Source of the DNA: an uncultured Clostridium sp.
GTDB lineage: Bacteria > Bacillota > Clostridia > Lachnospirales > Lachnospiraceae
Reading direction: 5' to 3'
Length of the DNA: 64,000 bases
NCBI GenBank assembly: GCA_900549235.1
Contig: URNT01000010.1
Coordinates: 24,435-88,434 of the forward strand
The translations under genes and the position numbers were made by a program. Under the pieces are notes generated by a model. The model was given only the letters and a program-made list of their open reading frames with translations. It was not told where the DNA came from and ran no database searches. Positions 24,793-34,109 of the stretch are shown here, in pieces. The first letter of the stretch is position 1; each line of letters opens with the position of its first letter.

Positions 24793-25269
24793 ATGGATCA
24801 GGTGAAGGGAGCGGGGTCTGGTGTCCCGCACTGCAAGGATACCATCGGACTGATTCAGGCCATTTCCCACAAGCTCAGAAGGCATCTGATCCTGATGGGA
24901 GATGAAAATGAGTTGACAGACGTGCAGCGCAGGGTGCTGCATTTTATTTTGCTCGCTACCATCGACCATGACATCTATCAGAAGGATGTAGAGGCCAAGT
25001 TCCATATCCGCCGCTCCACCGCTACAGGGATTCTGCAGCTGATGGAGAAGCGGGGGCTCATCTGCCGTGAGAGCGTGGAGTGGGATGCCAGGCTTAAGAA
25101 GATCCTGCCTACGGAGAAGTCCCTGGCACTGAGAGAAGAGGTTCTGGACAACATCCACCGGATGGAGGCCGCCATGTCCCGGGGGATCCAAAAGGAGGAT
25201 TTTGAAACCTGCGCCGCAGTGCTCCGTCAGATCAACCAGAACCTTTCCGAAAACGAGAAGGAGTTATAA
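24793..25269 (+). CDS. MarR family transcriptional regulator
   Basis: A 158-residue winged-helix regulator: the recognition region FHIRRSTATGILQLMEKRGLI and wing RESVEWDARLKKILPTEKS are typical of MarR. The start at 24793 is seven bases from AGGAGG; an ATG six bases earlier is too close. It is the first gene before a two-gene ABC exporter, and a palindrome inside its promoter suggests autorepression relieved by a toxic ligand that the exporter removes. The exporter starts about 60 bases downstream, probably on the same transcript. Confidence 0.92.
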   Translation: MDQVKGAGSGVPHCKDTIGLIQAISHKLRRHLILMGDENELTDVQRRVLHFILLATIDHDIYQKDVEAKFHIRRSTATGILQLMEKRGLICRESVEWDARLKKILPTEKSLALREEVLDNIHRMEAAMSRGIQKEDFETCAAVLRQINQNLSENEKEL

Positions 25270-25280
25270 GTGTACTCTTC

Positions 25281-25313
25281 TGAGCACAAAGAGCTTCCGA
25301 GAGTACCCATAAA
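25281..25313 (+). repeat. Shared 33-nt leader motif, copy 1
   Basis: TGAGCACAAAGAG followed by TT and CGAGAGTAC up to CATAAA, directly before the ribosome site of the first ABC exporter gene. Thirty of 33 bases match 61324-61356, before the lysozyme gene. In this copy GTACTCT (25272-25278) can pair with AGAGTAC (25300-25306). Role unknown. Confidence 0.6.
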
Positions 25314-25328
25314 AAGAAGGAGGAAACC

Positions 25329-27065
25329 ATGAACCCAAAACTGCTAAAATCCGTACGTGAATACAGGCGTGAATCCATACTGGCTCCTGTATTCGTTATT
25401 CTGGAGGTATTAATGGAGGTTCTGATCCCGCTGCAGATGGCAAAGATCATCGATGAGGGAATACAGCACCAGAATCTTCCCTATGTATTAAAGATGGGAT
25501 TTATTCTTGTGGTTCTGGCAATCATCGCCCTGTACTTCGGTATCAAGGCAGGAGGCTTTGCGGCAACCGCCGCTGCCGGCTATGCCAAGAATCTGAGACA
25601 CGACGTATTCTATAAGATCCAGGATTTTTCATTTAAGAATATCGACCATTTTTCAACCCCCAGTCTTGTAACCAGACTGACAACCGATATTACCAACGTG
25701 CAGATGGCTTATATGATGAGCATCCGTCTGCTGGCAAGGGCGCCTATTATGATCGTGCTGTCCCTGATCATGATCCTTACCATCAATGTAAAGATCGCAG
25801 TGATCATGCTGGCCCTGATCCCCATCCTGGGCGGAGCATTGATGTTTATTGCGAAGAAGGCTCATCCTCATTTCATCCGCGTATTTGATGAATATGATGT
25901 GCTGAACAATGCGGTCCAGGAAAATGTAAACGCGGCCAGAGTGGTAAAGGCCTACGTCCGTGAGGAATATGAGATCGAGAAGTTTCACGGCATTTCCGGC
26001 ATTGTCTACAACCTCTTTACCAAGGCAGAGAAGATCGTAGCCTGGAACGGCCCTGTGATGCAGTTTACTTTGTATTCCGTTATCATCCTTATGGTCCTGA
26101 TCGGCGGCGAAAGCATCATTGGAGGAACCATGGAGGTAGGCGAGCTTACCAGCGTTATCGTCTATGCCCTTCAGATCCTTATGTCCCTGATGATGGTAAC
26201 CTTCGTATTCGTTATGATCATGATCGCCGAGGCTTCCACAGACCGTCTCTGTGAGGTGCTGGATGAAGTTCCTGAGATGGAGGATCCGGCAGATGCAGTT
26301 CAGACTGTGGCAGACGGAAGTATTGACTTTGACCATGTAAACTTCCGCTATGGCGGCCCGGACAGCGGCCTGGCCCTTAAAGACATCGACCTTCATATTA
26401 AATCCGGCCAGACGGTGGGTATTATCGGCGGAACCGGAAGCGCCAAGACCTCTCTTGTAAACCTGATTCCAAGGCTTTATGACGTAACCGAGGGCAGTGT
26501 TAAGGTAGGAGGCGTAGATGTGCGCCGGTACGGTCTGGTGGCCCTCCGTGACCAGGTATCCATGGTGCTTCAGAAAAATGTTCTCTTTACAGGCAGCATT
26601 TATGAGAACATCCGCTGGGGCGATGAGCATGCCAGCGATGAGGAGGTGCAGCGTGTCTGCCGCCTGGCTCAGGCTGACGGATTTATAAATGAATTCCCCA
26701 AGGGCTACGACACCATGATCGTAGAAGGGGGAAATAACGTATCCGGCGGACAGAAGCAGAGACTCTGTATTGCCAGAGCCCTGTTAAAGAAGCCTAAGGT
26801 ACTGATTCTGGATGACTCCACCAGCGCGGTAGATACAAAGACAGACGCCATGATCCGCAAAGCCTTCCGGGAGGAGATACCGAATACCACAAAGATTATC
26901 ATTGCTCAGAGAATCTCCTCTGTAGAAGACGCGGATGTGATCATCGTAATGGACGACGGACGCATCGACGGCATTGGAACCTCAGAGGAACTATTAAAGA
27001 CAAACTCGATTTACAGAGAAGTATACGAATCACAGAAAAAGGGAGGTGAGGAGGATGAGCAGTAA
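25329..27065 (+). CDS. ABC exporter half-transporter, subunit with degenerate ATPase site
   Basis: A 578-residue protein with a six-helix ABC transmembrane domain and a C-terminal nucleotide-binding domain. Walker A is GGTGSAKT (about 367-374), with Ala replacing the last Gly; Walker B reads LILDDSTSAVD, with Asp in place of the catalytic Glu; and the H-loop His is Gln (IIAQRISS). The signature VSGGQKQ is near normal. These changes are those of the non-catalytic half of heterodimeric exporters such as LmrCD and TmrAB. The partner overlaps it by 11 bases. With the upstream MarR it forms a probable drug or lipid efflux unit. Confidence 0.93.
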   Translation: MNPKLLKSVREYRRESILAPVFVILEVLMEVLIPLQMAKIIDEGIQHQNLPYVLKMGFILVVLAIIALYFGIKAGGFAATAAAGYAKNLRHDVFYKIQDFSFKNIDHFSTPSLVTRLTTDITNVQMAYMMSIRLLARAPIMIVLSLIMILTINVKIAVIMLALIPILGGALMFIAKKAHPHFIRVFDEYDVLNNAVQENVNAARVVKAYVREEYEIEKFHGISGIVYNLFTKAEKIVAWNGPVMQFTLYSVIILMVLIGGESIIGGTMEVGELTSVIVYALQILMSLMMVTFVFVMIMIAEASTDRLCEVLDEVPEMEDPADAVQTVADGSIDFDHVNFRYGGPDSGLALKDIDLHIKSGQTVGIIGGTGSAKTSLVNLIPRLYDVTEGSVKVGGVDVRRYGLVALRDQVSMVLQKNVLFTGSIYENIRWGDEHASDEEVQRVCRLAQADGFINEFPKGYDTMIVEGGNNVSGGQKQRLCIARALLKKPKVLILDDSTSAVDTKTDAMIRKAFREEIPNTTKIIIAQRISSVEDADVIIVMDDGRIDGIGTSEELLKTNSIYREVYESQKKGGEEDEQ

Positions 27066-28950
27066 TATGAATGGTAAGAAACCAAAGATGGATAAAGAGA
27101 CCCTGGCAACTGGAAAGAGGCTCCTTGGCTATGTGATGAAGAACTTCAGGATCCGTTTCATCATTGTATGTATCTGTATCCTGATCAGCTCCATTGCCTC
27201 CATCTCTGTCTCCCTGTCCCTTAAGTTCCTGCTGGACGGCTATATCGTTCCGCTGATCGGCCATCAGAACCCGGACTTTACCGAGCTTTATAAGGCACTT
27301 TCCCTGCTGGCCTGCATCTTCGGCTGCGGAGTTATCGCTTCCTTTGTCTATAACCGTATGATGGTAAGCATCGGCCAGGGCGTGTTAAAGATCATCCGTG
27401 ACGAGATGTTCGAGCATATGCAGACCCTGCCCATCCGCTACTTCGACCAGAACACCAACGGCTCCATTATGAGCCTTTATACTAATGATACGGACACGCT
27501 GCGCCAGATGATCAATCAGTCCATTCCCCAGGTGCTGATGTCCGCCCTGACCATCATTGTTACCTTTATCGCCATGCTGGTATTAAGCCCCCTGCTGACT
27601 CTGCTGGCAGTGCTTATGATCTGCCTTATGTTTTTCGTAAGCCGCAGAATCGCCGGAAACAGCGGCAAATATTTCGTCCGTCAGCAGATGGATCTGGCCA
27701 ATATCACCGGCTACGTTGAGGAGCAGATGAGCGGCCAGCGTGTCATCAAGATCTTCAACCATGAGAAGATCGCTGAGGAGGAGTTTGACAAGCTCAACGA
27801 AAAGCTCTTTAACAGTGCGGCCAACGCCAACAAGTTCGCCAGTATCATGGGCCCTGTTGTGGGAAATATCGGAAATATGCTCTTCGTTCTTACTGCGGTA
27901 CTGGGCGGCTTTTTATCCATCGCAGGCATCGGCGGCATCACCCTGGGCGTTATGGCTTCCTACCTTCAGTTTACAAAGAGCTTTACACAGCCCTTTATGC
28001 AGGTGGCTCAGCAGTTCAACTCCATTATCATGGCTCTTGCAGGCGCAAGCCGTATCTTCGGCCTGATGGATGAGGCTTCTGAGGTAGATGAGGGCTACGT
28101 TACCCTGGTCAATGCAAAACGGGACTCCAAAGGCGAGCTTACAGAGTGCGGGGAGCGTACCGGCCTCTGGGCCTGGAAGCATCCTCACCAGGACGGAACT
28201 GTTACCTATACAGAGCTTAAGGGTGACGTGCGCTTCTTTGATATGTCCTTTGGGTATACCGATGAAAAAATGGTGCTCCACGACGTGACCCTTTACGCGA
28301 AGCCGGGACAGAAGCTGGCCTTCGTAGGCTCCACCGGCGCCGGGAAGACCACTATTACGAACCTGATCAACCGCTTCTATGACGTGCAGGATGGAAAGAT
28401 CCGCTATGACGGCATTAATATCAATAAGATCAAGAAGGCAGACCTGCGCCGCTCTCTTGGCATCGTGCTTCAGGATACCCACCTGTTTACAGGCACGATC
28501 ATGGAAAATATCCGTTACGGAAAGCTGGATGCTACCGACGAAGAGGTTTATGCGGCAGCCAGACTGGCCCACGCCGACCAGTTCATCCATATGCTGCCTC
28601 ACGGCTACGATACGAAGCTGACCAATGACGGAGAAGAGCTTTCCCAGGGACAGAGACAGCTCCTTGCCATCGCAAGGGCCGCTGTAGCAGATCCGCCGGT
28701 ACTGATCCTGGACGAGGCCACCTCCAGCATCGATACCCGTACCGAGAGCATTGTTCAGCAGGGTATGGATAACCTGATGAAGGGGCGTACCGTATTTGTT
28801 ATCGCCCACCGTCTGTCTACCATCCGCAACAGTGACGCCATTATGGTTCTTGACCATGGCCGGATCATGGAGCGGGGCAGCCACGAAGAGCTGATCAAGG
28901 AAAAAGGAATTTATTACCAGCTTTATACTGGTAAACTTGAATTAGACTAG
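27055..28950 (+). CDS. ABC exporter half-transporter, catalytic subunit
   Basis: A 631-residue partner of the preceding gene. It has six transmembrane helices, then a nucleotide-binding domain with canonical Walker A (GSTGAGKTT, about 425), Walker B with catalytic Glu (LILDEATSSID, ~551) and H-loop (VIAHRLST). Its signature is LSQGQRQ, not LSGGQ, and in the heterodimer it would face the degenerate Walker motifs of the partner. The ATG at 27055 is supported by GGGAGG nine bases upstream; a GTG three codons earlier also exists. An insertion of ~30 residues before the ATPase domain (KRDSKGELTECGERTGLWAW) is common in this subfamily. Confidence 0.93.
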   Translation: MSSNMNGKKPKMDKETLATGKRLLGYVMKNFRIRFIIVCICILISSIASISVSLSLKFLLDGYIVPLIGHQNPDFTELYKALSLLACIFGCGVIASFVYNRMMVSIGQGVLKIIRDEMFEHMQTLPIRYFDQNTNGSIMSLYTNDTDTLRQMINQSIPQVLMSALTIIVTFIAMLVLSPLLTLLAVLMICLMFFVSRRIAGNSGKYFVRQQMDLANITGYVEEQMSGQRVIKIFNHEKIAEEEFDKLNEKLFNSAANANKFASIMGPVVGNIGNMLFVLTAVLGGFLSIAGIGGITLGVMASYLQFTKSFTQPFMQVAQQFNSIIMALAGASRIFGLMDEASEVDEGYVTLVNAKRDSKGELTECGERTGLWAWKHPHQDGTVTYTELKGDVRFFDMSFGYTDEKMVLHDVTLYAKPGQKLAFVGSTGAGKTTITNLINRFYDVQDGKIRYDGININKIKKADLRRSLGIVLQDTHLFTGTIMENIRYGKLDATDEEVYAAARLAHADQFIHMLPHGYDTKLTNDGEELSQGQRQLLAIARAAVADPPVLILDEATSSIDTRTESIVQQGMDNLMKGRTVFVIAHRLSTIRNSDAIMVLDHGRIMERGSHEELIKEKGIYYQLYTGKLELD

Positions 28951-28967
28951 CTTATATGAAAGCATTT

Positions 28968-29021
28968 ACTTCCGGCGAATCTGCAAAAAATGTCGATAAA
29001 TGCAGAAAGCCGGAAGTTTAT
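28968..29021 (+). terminator. Terminator after the ABC exporter operon
   Basis: Arms ACTTCCGGC (28968-28976) and GCCGGAAGT (29009-29017) with inner TCTGCA/TGCAGA pairing, followed by TTATTG. The T run is short, so termination may be incomplete. Confidence 0.65.
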
Positions 29022-29024
29022 TGC

Positions 29025-29053
29025 TTGACGGATTGCCCTGGGGGTGATAGAAT
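29025..29053 (+). promoter_or_regulatory. Promoter of the oligopeptide transporter operon
   Basis: -35 TTGACG (29025-29030), 17-base spacer and -10 TAGAAT (29048-29053). The transcript would have a ~137-nt leader. Confidence 0.7.
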
Positions 29054-29063
29054 GGTAAGCATG

Positions 29064-29099
29064 GCGAAGAATACCTACCGGAACTCTTCGCTATTTTGT
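29064..29099 (+). other. Leader hairpin, possible attenuator
   Basis: GCGAAGA (29064-29070) pairs with TCTTCGC (29085-29091) close to the expected transcript start, followed by TATTTTGTT. It could terminate early or fold as part of a regulatory leader. No known riboswitch or T-box consensus was recognised. Confidence 0.4.
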
Positions 29100-29196
29100 T
29101 CTATCTGGAGATTCATCTGTCCTTCCCACGCACTACAGGGGGAGCGCGCCGGGATAAGGGCCGGAGGATTTTATAGAAATGAAAGGAGAACTGATT

Positions 29197-31158
29197 ATGA
29201 GAAAGAAAACAGCACGCGCGGCAGCTCTTGCGCTCACTGCAGTTATGGCTCTGACAGCCTGCGGCGGCGGTCAGACCGCAGACAATGGCGGCAGCACAGG
29301 AAACACCACCACGGAATCAGGGAAGGGGGAAGCATCCGCATCCGCAATCAAGGATCTGGTAACCTACGAGTCTCCTAACCATGAGCAGGAGAGCTTCTTC
29401 ATCCTGAATACAGAGAAGGCGAACGACTTAAACGTACTCTGCAACCTGTATTCCCCTCTTGTTGAGGTTGACAACATGGGCAAGCTCCAGCCAGCAGTAG
29501 CTACTGAGTGGGGCACCGAGGACGGCGGTCTTACCTGGACCTTCAAGCTGAGAGACGACGTAAAGTGGGTAGACATCAACGGCAACGTGAAGGCTGACTG
29601 TACCGCTCAGGACTGGATCACAGCTATGGAGTGGGTACTGAACTTCCACAAGAACAGCGGAAACAATACCTCTATGCCTCTGGCACTGATTGCGGGCGCC
29701 GAGGACTACTACAACTACACCAAGGAACTGCCGGCAGAGGAGGCTATGGCTCTGGATACCTCCAAGATGCTTGAGATGGTAGGCATCGAGGCTCCGGATG
29801 ATTACACCCTGATCTACCACTGTGCGCAGAACGCTCCGTACTTTGATACTGTAGCTACCTCTGCCTGCCTGTACCCCATTTCCCAGGCTCTCATCGATGA
29901 ACTGGGCGTAGAGAACATGGTAGGTATGACAAATGAAAATATGTGGTACAACGGACCTTACTTTGAGACCACCTTCACCATGAACAACGAGAAGGTTCTG
30001 ACAGCTAACCCAACCTACTGGGATAAGGATGCGGTTCTCTTTGATACTGTAACTGTTCGTATGGTAGATGCAACTCTGCAGTATCAGCTGTGGCAGAACG
30101 GCGAGCTGGACAACATCGCGCTGTCCGAGGCTGATCTTCGTACCATCTATGATGATGAGAACAACGCAGATCACAACTTCCTGGCAGAGACACGTCCAAA
30201 GAAGTTCTCTTATCAGATGCACTTTAACTTTGATAAGAAGTTAGAGGACGGCACACCAGACGAGAACTGGAACAAGGCAGTTGCCAATGAGGCTTTCCGT
30301 CTGTCCATGTACTATGGTCTGGATCTGAACAAATACTGGGCACGTACCAACTTTATTGCTCCTCTCCACTGTGAGAACGTAGCTTACACCATGAAGGGCC
30401 TTCTGTACTACTCTGACGGCACTGATTATGTTGATAAGGTAATAGAGAAGCTGGGCCTTCCTGAGTCTGACGGAACCAACTCCAGAAGATACGACGCAGC
30501 CAAGGCTGAGGAGTACAAGAAGCAGGCTATGGAAGAGCTGGCTGCAAAGGGCGTTACCTTCCCTGTAAACATCGATTACTATATCATCGCAGGTGACCAG
30601 AACGCACTGGACAAGGCAACTGTATTAAAGCAGGTATTTGCTGAGGGTCTGGGCGAAGACTATGTAAATCTGAACATCAAGACCTACGTATCCAGCCAGT
30701 CCAAGGAAGTTGTACAGCCTGCTCTTGGTTCCTTCTACATCAACGGCTGGGGCGCTGACTACGGTGATCCTGCAAACTTCATTGATCAGGAGCGTTATGG
30801 CTATGACCAGGCTTACTACTCCATGAACTACTCCAGGATCAACGAGGCAACTGACGAGGACCTGATCGCTACCTACAAGGAGTTCTCTGAGCTGGCTGAG
30901 AAGGCAGGAGAGATCTATGATGATATGGATGCCCGCTATGATGCTTATGTTGACGCTGAGGTTTATCTGCTGCAGCACGCCCTGACTATTCCTATGGAAT
31001 ATGAGATCCAGTGGCAGCTGACCAAGGTTAACGACTATAGCAAGATGAATGCTATGTTCGGTGCACAGAACTACACCTATAAGAACTGGGAGACCTCTGT
31101 AGATGCCTATACTACAGAGCAGTACGAAGCATTCCAGGCTGCTGTAGAAAGTAAGTAA
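29197..31158 (+). CDS. Oligopeptide ABC transporter substrate-binding lipoprotein
   Basis: A 653-residue family 5 solute-binding protein (OppA/DppA type). A signal peptide ends in lipobox LTAC near residue 23, followed by a Gly/Ser/Thr linker; the conserved entry LTWTFKLRDDVKWVD follows in the mature protein. At ~630 mature residues it is longer than typical OppA (~520), in line with OppA-like proteins of Clostridia. The start at 29197 is eight bases from AAAGGAG. It heads a five-gene importer operon and captures peptides outside the membrane. Codon use in this gene is strongly biased, as expected for an abundant protein. Confidence 0.93.
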   Translation: MRKKTARAAALALTAVMALTACGGGQTADNGGSTGNTTTESGKGEASASAIKDLVTYESPNHEQESFFILNTEKANDLNVLCNLYSPLVEVDNMGKLQPAVATEWGTEDGGLTWTFKLRDDVKWVDINGNVKADCTAQDWITAMEWVLNFHKNSGNNTSMPLALIAGAEDYYNYTKELPAEEAMALDTSKMLEMVGIEAPDDYTLIYHCAQNAPYFDTVATSACLYPISQALIDELGVENMVGMTNENMWYNGPYFETTFTMNNEKVLTANPTYWDKDAVLFDTVTVRMVDATLQYQLWQNGELDNIALSEADLRTIYDDENNADHNFLAETRPKKFSYQMHFNFDKKLEDGTPDENWNKAVANEAFRLSMYYGLDLNKYWARTNFIAPLHCENVAYTMKGLLYYSDGTDYVDKVIEKLGLPESDGTNSRRYDAAKAEEYKKQAMEELAAKGVTFPVNIDYYIIAGDQNALDKATVLKQVFAEGLGEDYVNLNIKTYVSSQSKEVVQPALGSFYINGWGADYGDPANFIDQERYGYDQAYYSMNYSRINEATDEDLIATYKEFSELAEKAGEIYDDMDARYDAYVDAEVYLLQHALTIPMEYEIQWQLTKVNDYSKMNAMFGAQNYTYKNWETSVDAYTTEQYEAFQAAVESK

Positions 31159-31160
31159 AT

Positions 31161-32111
31161 ATGGCTAAATACACGATCAAACGACTGTTACAATCCCTTG
31201 TAACAGTCCTGGTCGTGGCAACGATCGTTTTTCTGCTCATGAGGATGCTTCCCACGGACTACTATTTTACAGAAGACCAGGTTATGAAGCTGACAGAGGA
31301 ACAGAAAAACGACCAGTTGCTTGCGGCAGGACTGTTAGATCCCATCGGCCAGCAGCTCGCACGTTTTTATAGGCAGCTGTTACACTTCGATTTTGGTACA
31401 TCGAGGCGTATTCAGAACGGCGCGGCTGTTATGAAGGTGATCGGAAGCAAGTTTACAGTATCTATGCGTCTGGGAAGTATTGCCCTTGCGATTGCTCTGG
31501 TTACAGGTGTTCTCTTAGGCATCCTTCAGTCCCGCAACAAGGACCGCCTTCTGGATCATGTGGGAACTGCGTACACTGTATTCGTTAATGCAGTTCCGCC
31601 TCTGGTATCGTACTCTCTGGTACTGGCTATTGGCTCCAATGTCTTTGGCCTGCCTACCTTGTATTCTACCAGAAATGTAGGACGCTCCAGCGTTCTCCCC
31701 ATCATCTGTCTGGCTCTGGCCTCTATCGCCCACTACGCGCTGTGGACCAGACGTTATATGGTAGATGAGCTGAATAAAGACTACATCAAGCTGGCCCGCA
31801 TCAAGGGTATGTCCTCAAAGGACATCATGGTAAAGCACGTTCTTAAGAATGCTTTCGTACCTCTGGTACAGTATATTCCAGCATCCTTCCTGCTTACCAT
31901 CAGCGGATCCCTTCTTGCAGAGCGTTTCTTCTCTGTACCGGGTATGGGCCCTCTGCTGACCGATGCCATCACACGCTATGACCTGAATGTTGTTCAGACC
32001 CTGGTGATTATCTATGCCACCCTGGGTGTTCTGGGCGTATTTCTGGGCGATGTGCTGATGATGCTCTTAGACCCGAGGATCAAGCTTACAGATAAAGGAG
32101 GGAGCCGGTAA
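31161..32111 (+). CDS. Oligopeptide ABC transporter permease (OppB/DppB type)
   Basis: A 316-residue permease with an N-terminal helix, an extracytoplasmic loop and five further helices. The C-terminal cytoplasmic loop DYIKLARIKGMSSKDIMVKH is the conserved coupling motif of OppB-type permeases. It starts two bases after the binding-protein gene with only a weak ribosome site, implying coupling, and shares one base with the next gene. It forms a heterodimer with the OppC-type permease that follows. Confidence 0.93.
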   Translation: MAKYTIKRLLQSLVTVLVVATIVFLLMRMLPTDYYFTEDQVMKLTEEQKNDQLLAAGLLDPIGQQLARFYRQLLHFDFGTSRRIQNGAAVMKVIGSKFTVSMRLGSIALAIALVTGVLLGILQSRNKDRLLDHVGTAYTVFVNAVPPLVSYSLVLAIGSNVFGLPTLYSTRNVGRSSVLPIICLALASIAHYALWTRRYMVDELNKDYIKLARIKGMSSKDIMVKHVLKNAFVPLVQYIPASFLLTISGSLLAERFFSVPGMGPLLTDAITRYDLNVVQTLVIIYATLGVLGVFLGDVLMMLLDPRIKLTDKGGSR

Positions 32112-33037
32112 TGGATCAGAATCAGGACAGCAGATTCCAGTTCGCGGAATATTCTGCCGAGGCTGCAGAGCGTATCGGCTACTCCGATTATTCCTACTGG
32201 AAATCTGTATTTCAGAATTTTTTAAAGAAGAAATCCGCCGTAGTTATGGCCGGCGTGTTCTTCGCCCTGGTTATATTTTCCTTTATTGCCCTGAGCATCG
32301 GAAAATACGACTACAAGGATGCCCAGATCATGGCAGATGCCTCCCTGGCATTTACAAGCCCCAATGGTGAGTTCTGGTTCGGAACCGATAACCTGGGACG
32401 TGATTACTGGTGTCAGGTATGGTATGCCGCCCAGGTGTCCATCAAGCTGGCTTTGATCGTAGCGCTGGGTGAGTGCGTCATCGGCGTGACCATCGGCTGT
32501 ATCTGGGGCTATGTAAGGAGCCTTGACCGTATCCTTACAGAGGTTTACAACGTAATTAACAATATTCCTATTATTATCTATATGACCCTTGCGGCCCTTT
32601 TGTTCGGCCAGAGCTTTAAGAACATGGCGATCGCCATGATCGCGGTGGGCTGGCTGGTGATGGCCCGCAACGTGCGGAACCTGGTGCTGATGTACCGTGA
32701 CCGTGAATACAACCTGGCTTCCAGATGTCTGGGAACCCCGGTATGGCGTATTCTGGTCAAGAACATTTTCCCGTATCTGATCAGCGTGGTGATCCTGCGT
32801 CTGGCTCTGTCCATCCCGCAGACCATTGCTCTGGAGTCAACACTGTCCTATCTGGGACTGGGACTGGATGTGAGTACACCTTCCCTTGGCATCCTCTTAA
32901 GGAATGCCCGTAACTATTTCCTTCAGTATCCGTATCTGCTGCTGTTCCCGGCAGTGATCGTATCCCTGATCACCATCACCTTCTATCTGGTAGGTAATGC
33001 CTTCTCGGATGCTGCGGACCCAAGAAATCATGTATAG
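32111..33037 (+). CDS. Oligopeptide ABC transporter permease (OppC/DppC type)
   Basis: A 308-residue permease with the long N-terminal cytoplasmic segment and first helix typical of OppC (KKKSAVVMAGVFFALVIFSF), the conserved FGTDNLGRDYWCQVWYA motif after the first helix, and five more helices. The coupling loop is at REYNLASRCLGTPVWRILVK. It overlaps the previous stop by one base and pairs with the OppB-type subunit. Confidence 0.93.
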   Translation: MDQNQDSRFQFAEYSAEAAERIGYSDYSYWKSVFQNFLKKKSAVVMAGVFFALVIFSFIALSIGKYDYKDAQIMADASLAFTSPNGEFWFGTDNLGRDYWCQVWYAAQVSIKLALIVALGECVIGVTIGCIWGYVRSLDRILTEVYNVINNIPIIIYMTLAALLFGQSFKNMAIAMIAVGWLVMARNVRNLVLMYRDREYNLASRCLGTPVWRILVKNIFPYLISVVILRLALSIPQTIALESTLSYLGLGLDVSTPSLGILLRNARNYFLQYPYLLLFPAVIVSLITITFYLVGNAFSDAADPRNHV

Positions 33038-33053
33038 AACGGAGGAAACGGAA

Positions 33054-34103
33054 ATGGCAAATACAGAAAAGACGCCAATTTTGTCTGCCAGGGATGTGGA
33101 GATCCGCTTCAGCCTGCGAGGACGTATGCTGAACGCCATCCGCAAGTGTTCCCTGGATTTATATGAGGGAGAGACCCTTGCCATTGTAGGTGAGTCCGGT
33201 TCCGGCAAGTCCGTATTTACAAAGTCCTTTTTAGGGATGCTGGACGCCAACGGAAGCATCACCGGCGGCTCCATCCTGTTTGAGGGCAATGACCTGGCTA
33301 AGTATAAAACAGAGAAGGACTGGATGAGCATCCGCGGAAAGAAGATTTCCATGGTGATGCAGGATCCCATGACTTCCCTGAATCCATTAAAGAAGATCGG
33401 ACGTCAGATCGAGGAGAGTATCCAGTTAAACCAGGGGCTTAAGGGAGCTGAGCTTAAGGCTGCTGCCCTTGAGATGCTGCGTAAGGTAGGCATTCCCGAC
33501 GCGGAGCGCCGCTATAACCAGTATCCCCATGAGTTTTCCGGCGGTATGAGGCAGCGTGTGGTGATCGCTATCGCAGTTGCCTGCCATCCACGGATCCTGA
33601 TCTGTGATGAGCCGACTACGGCGCTGGATGTGACCATCCAGGCCCAGATCCTGAGTCTGATCCGGGATCTTCAGAAAGAGCTTAAGATGACCGTTGTCTA
33701 CATCACCCATGACCTGGGCGTTGTGGCAAATGTAGCAGACCGTGTGGCAGTTATGTACGCGGGACAGATCGTAGAGTACGGTATGGTAGAGGAGATCTTC
33801 TACAATGCGTGGCATCCCTACACCTGGGCCCTTTTATCCTCCCTGCCCCAGCTGGGCGTAAAGGGAGAGGAGCTTCCTACCATCGAAGGTACACCGCCAA
33901 ACCTGTTTAACGAAGTAAAGGGAGATGCCTTTGCTCCAAGAAACAAGAGGGCGCTGGCTATCGATTTTGAGGAGGAGCCTCCGTTCTTTGATGTAACAGA
34001 GACCCATAAGGCAAAGACCTGGTATCTTGACCCCAGGGCGCCTAAGATTGAACAGCCGGATTCGATCCGCAAGCTGCGTGAGACAATGAAAGATAAGGGG
34101 TAA
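33054..34103 (+). CDS. Oligopeptide ABC transporter ATP-binding protein (OppD type)
   Basis: A 349-residue ATPase with Walker A GESGSGKSV, signature FSGGMRQRV, Walker B LICDEPTTALD and switch His in YITHDLGVVA. The C-terminal extension with ALLSSLPQLGVKGEELPTIE belongs to the OppD/DppD oligopeptide domain, but the usual Cys-rich iron-sulfur motif is not evident. The ATG at 33054 is eight bases after GGAGG; a longer frame has no such site. It works as a heterodimer with the next gene's product on the cytoplasmic face of the permease pair. Confidence 0.93.
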   Translation: MANTEKTPILSARDVEIRFSLRGRMLNAIRKCSLDLYEGETLAIVGESGSGKSVFTKSFLGMLDANGSITGGSILFEGNDLAKYKTEKDWMSIRGKKISMVMQDPMTSLNPLKKIGRQIEESIQLNQGLKGAELKAAALEMLRKVGIPDAERRYNQYPHEFSGGMRQRVVIAIAVACHPRILICDEPTTALDVTIQAQILSLIRDLQKELKMTVVYITHDLGVVANVADRVAVMYAGQIVEYGMVEEIFYNAWHPYTWALLSSLPQLGVKGEELPTIEGTPPNLFNEVKGDAFAPRNKRALAIDFEEEPPFFDVTETHKAKTWYLDPRAPKIEQPDSIRKLRETMKDKG

Positions 34104-34109
34104 TGTGCG

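Noticed and set aside
25653..28884. Two long open frames (over 320 codons each) opposite the ABC exporter genes
   Set aside because: Antisense shadows of two clear ABC subunits; His- and Gln-rich translations without domains.
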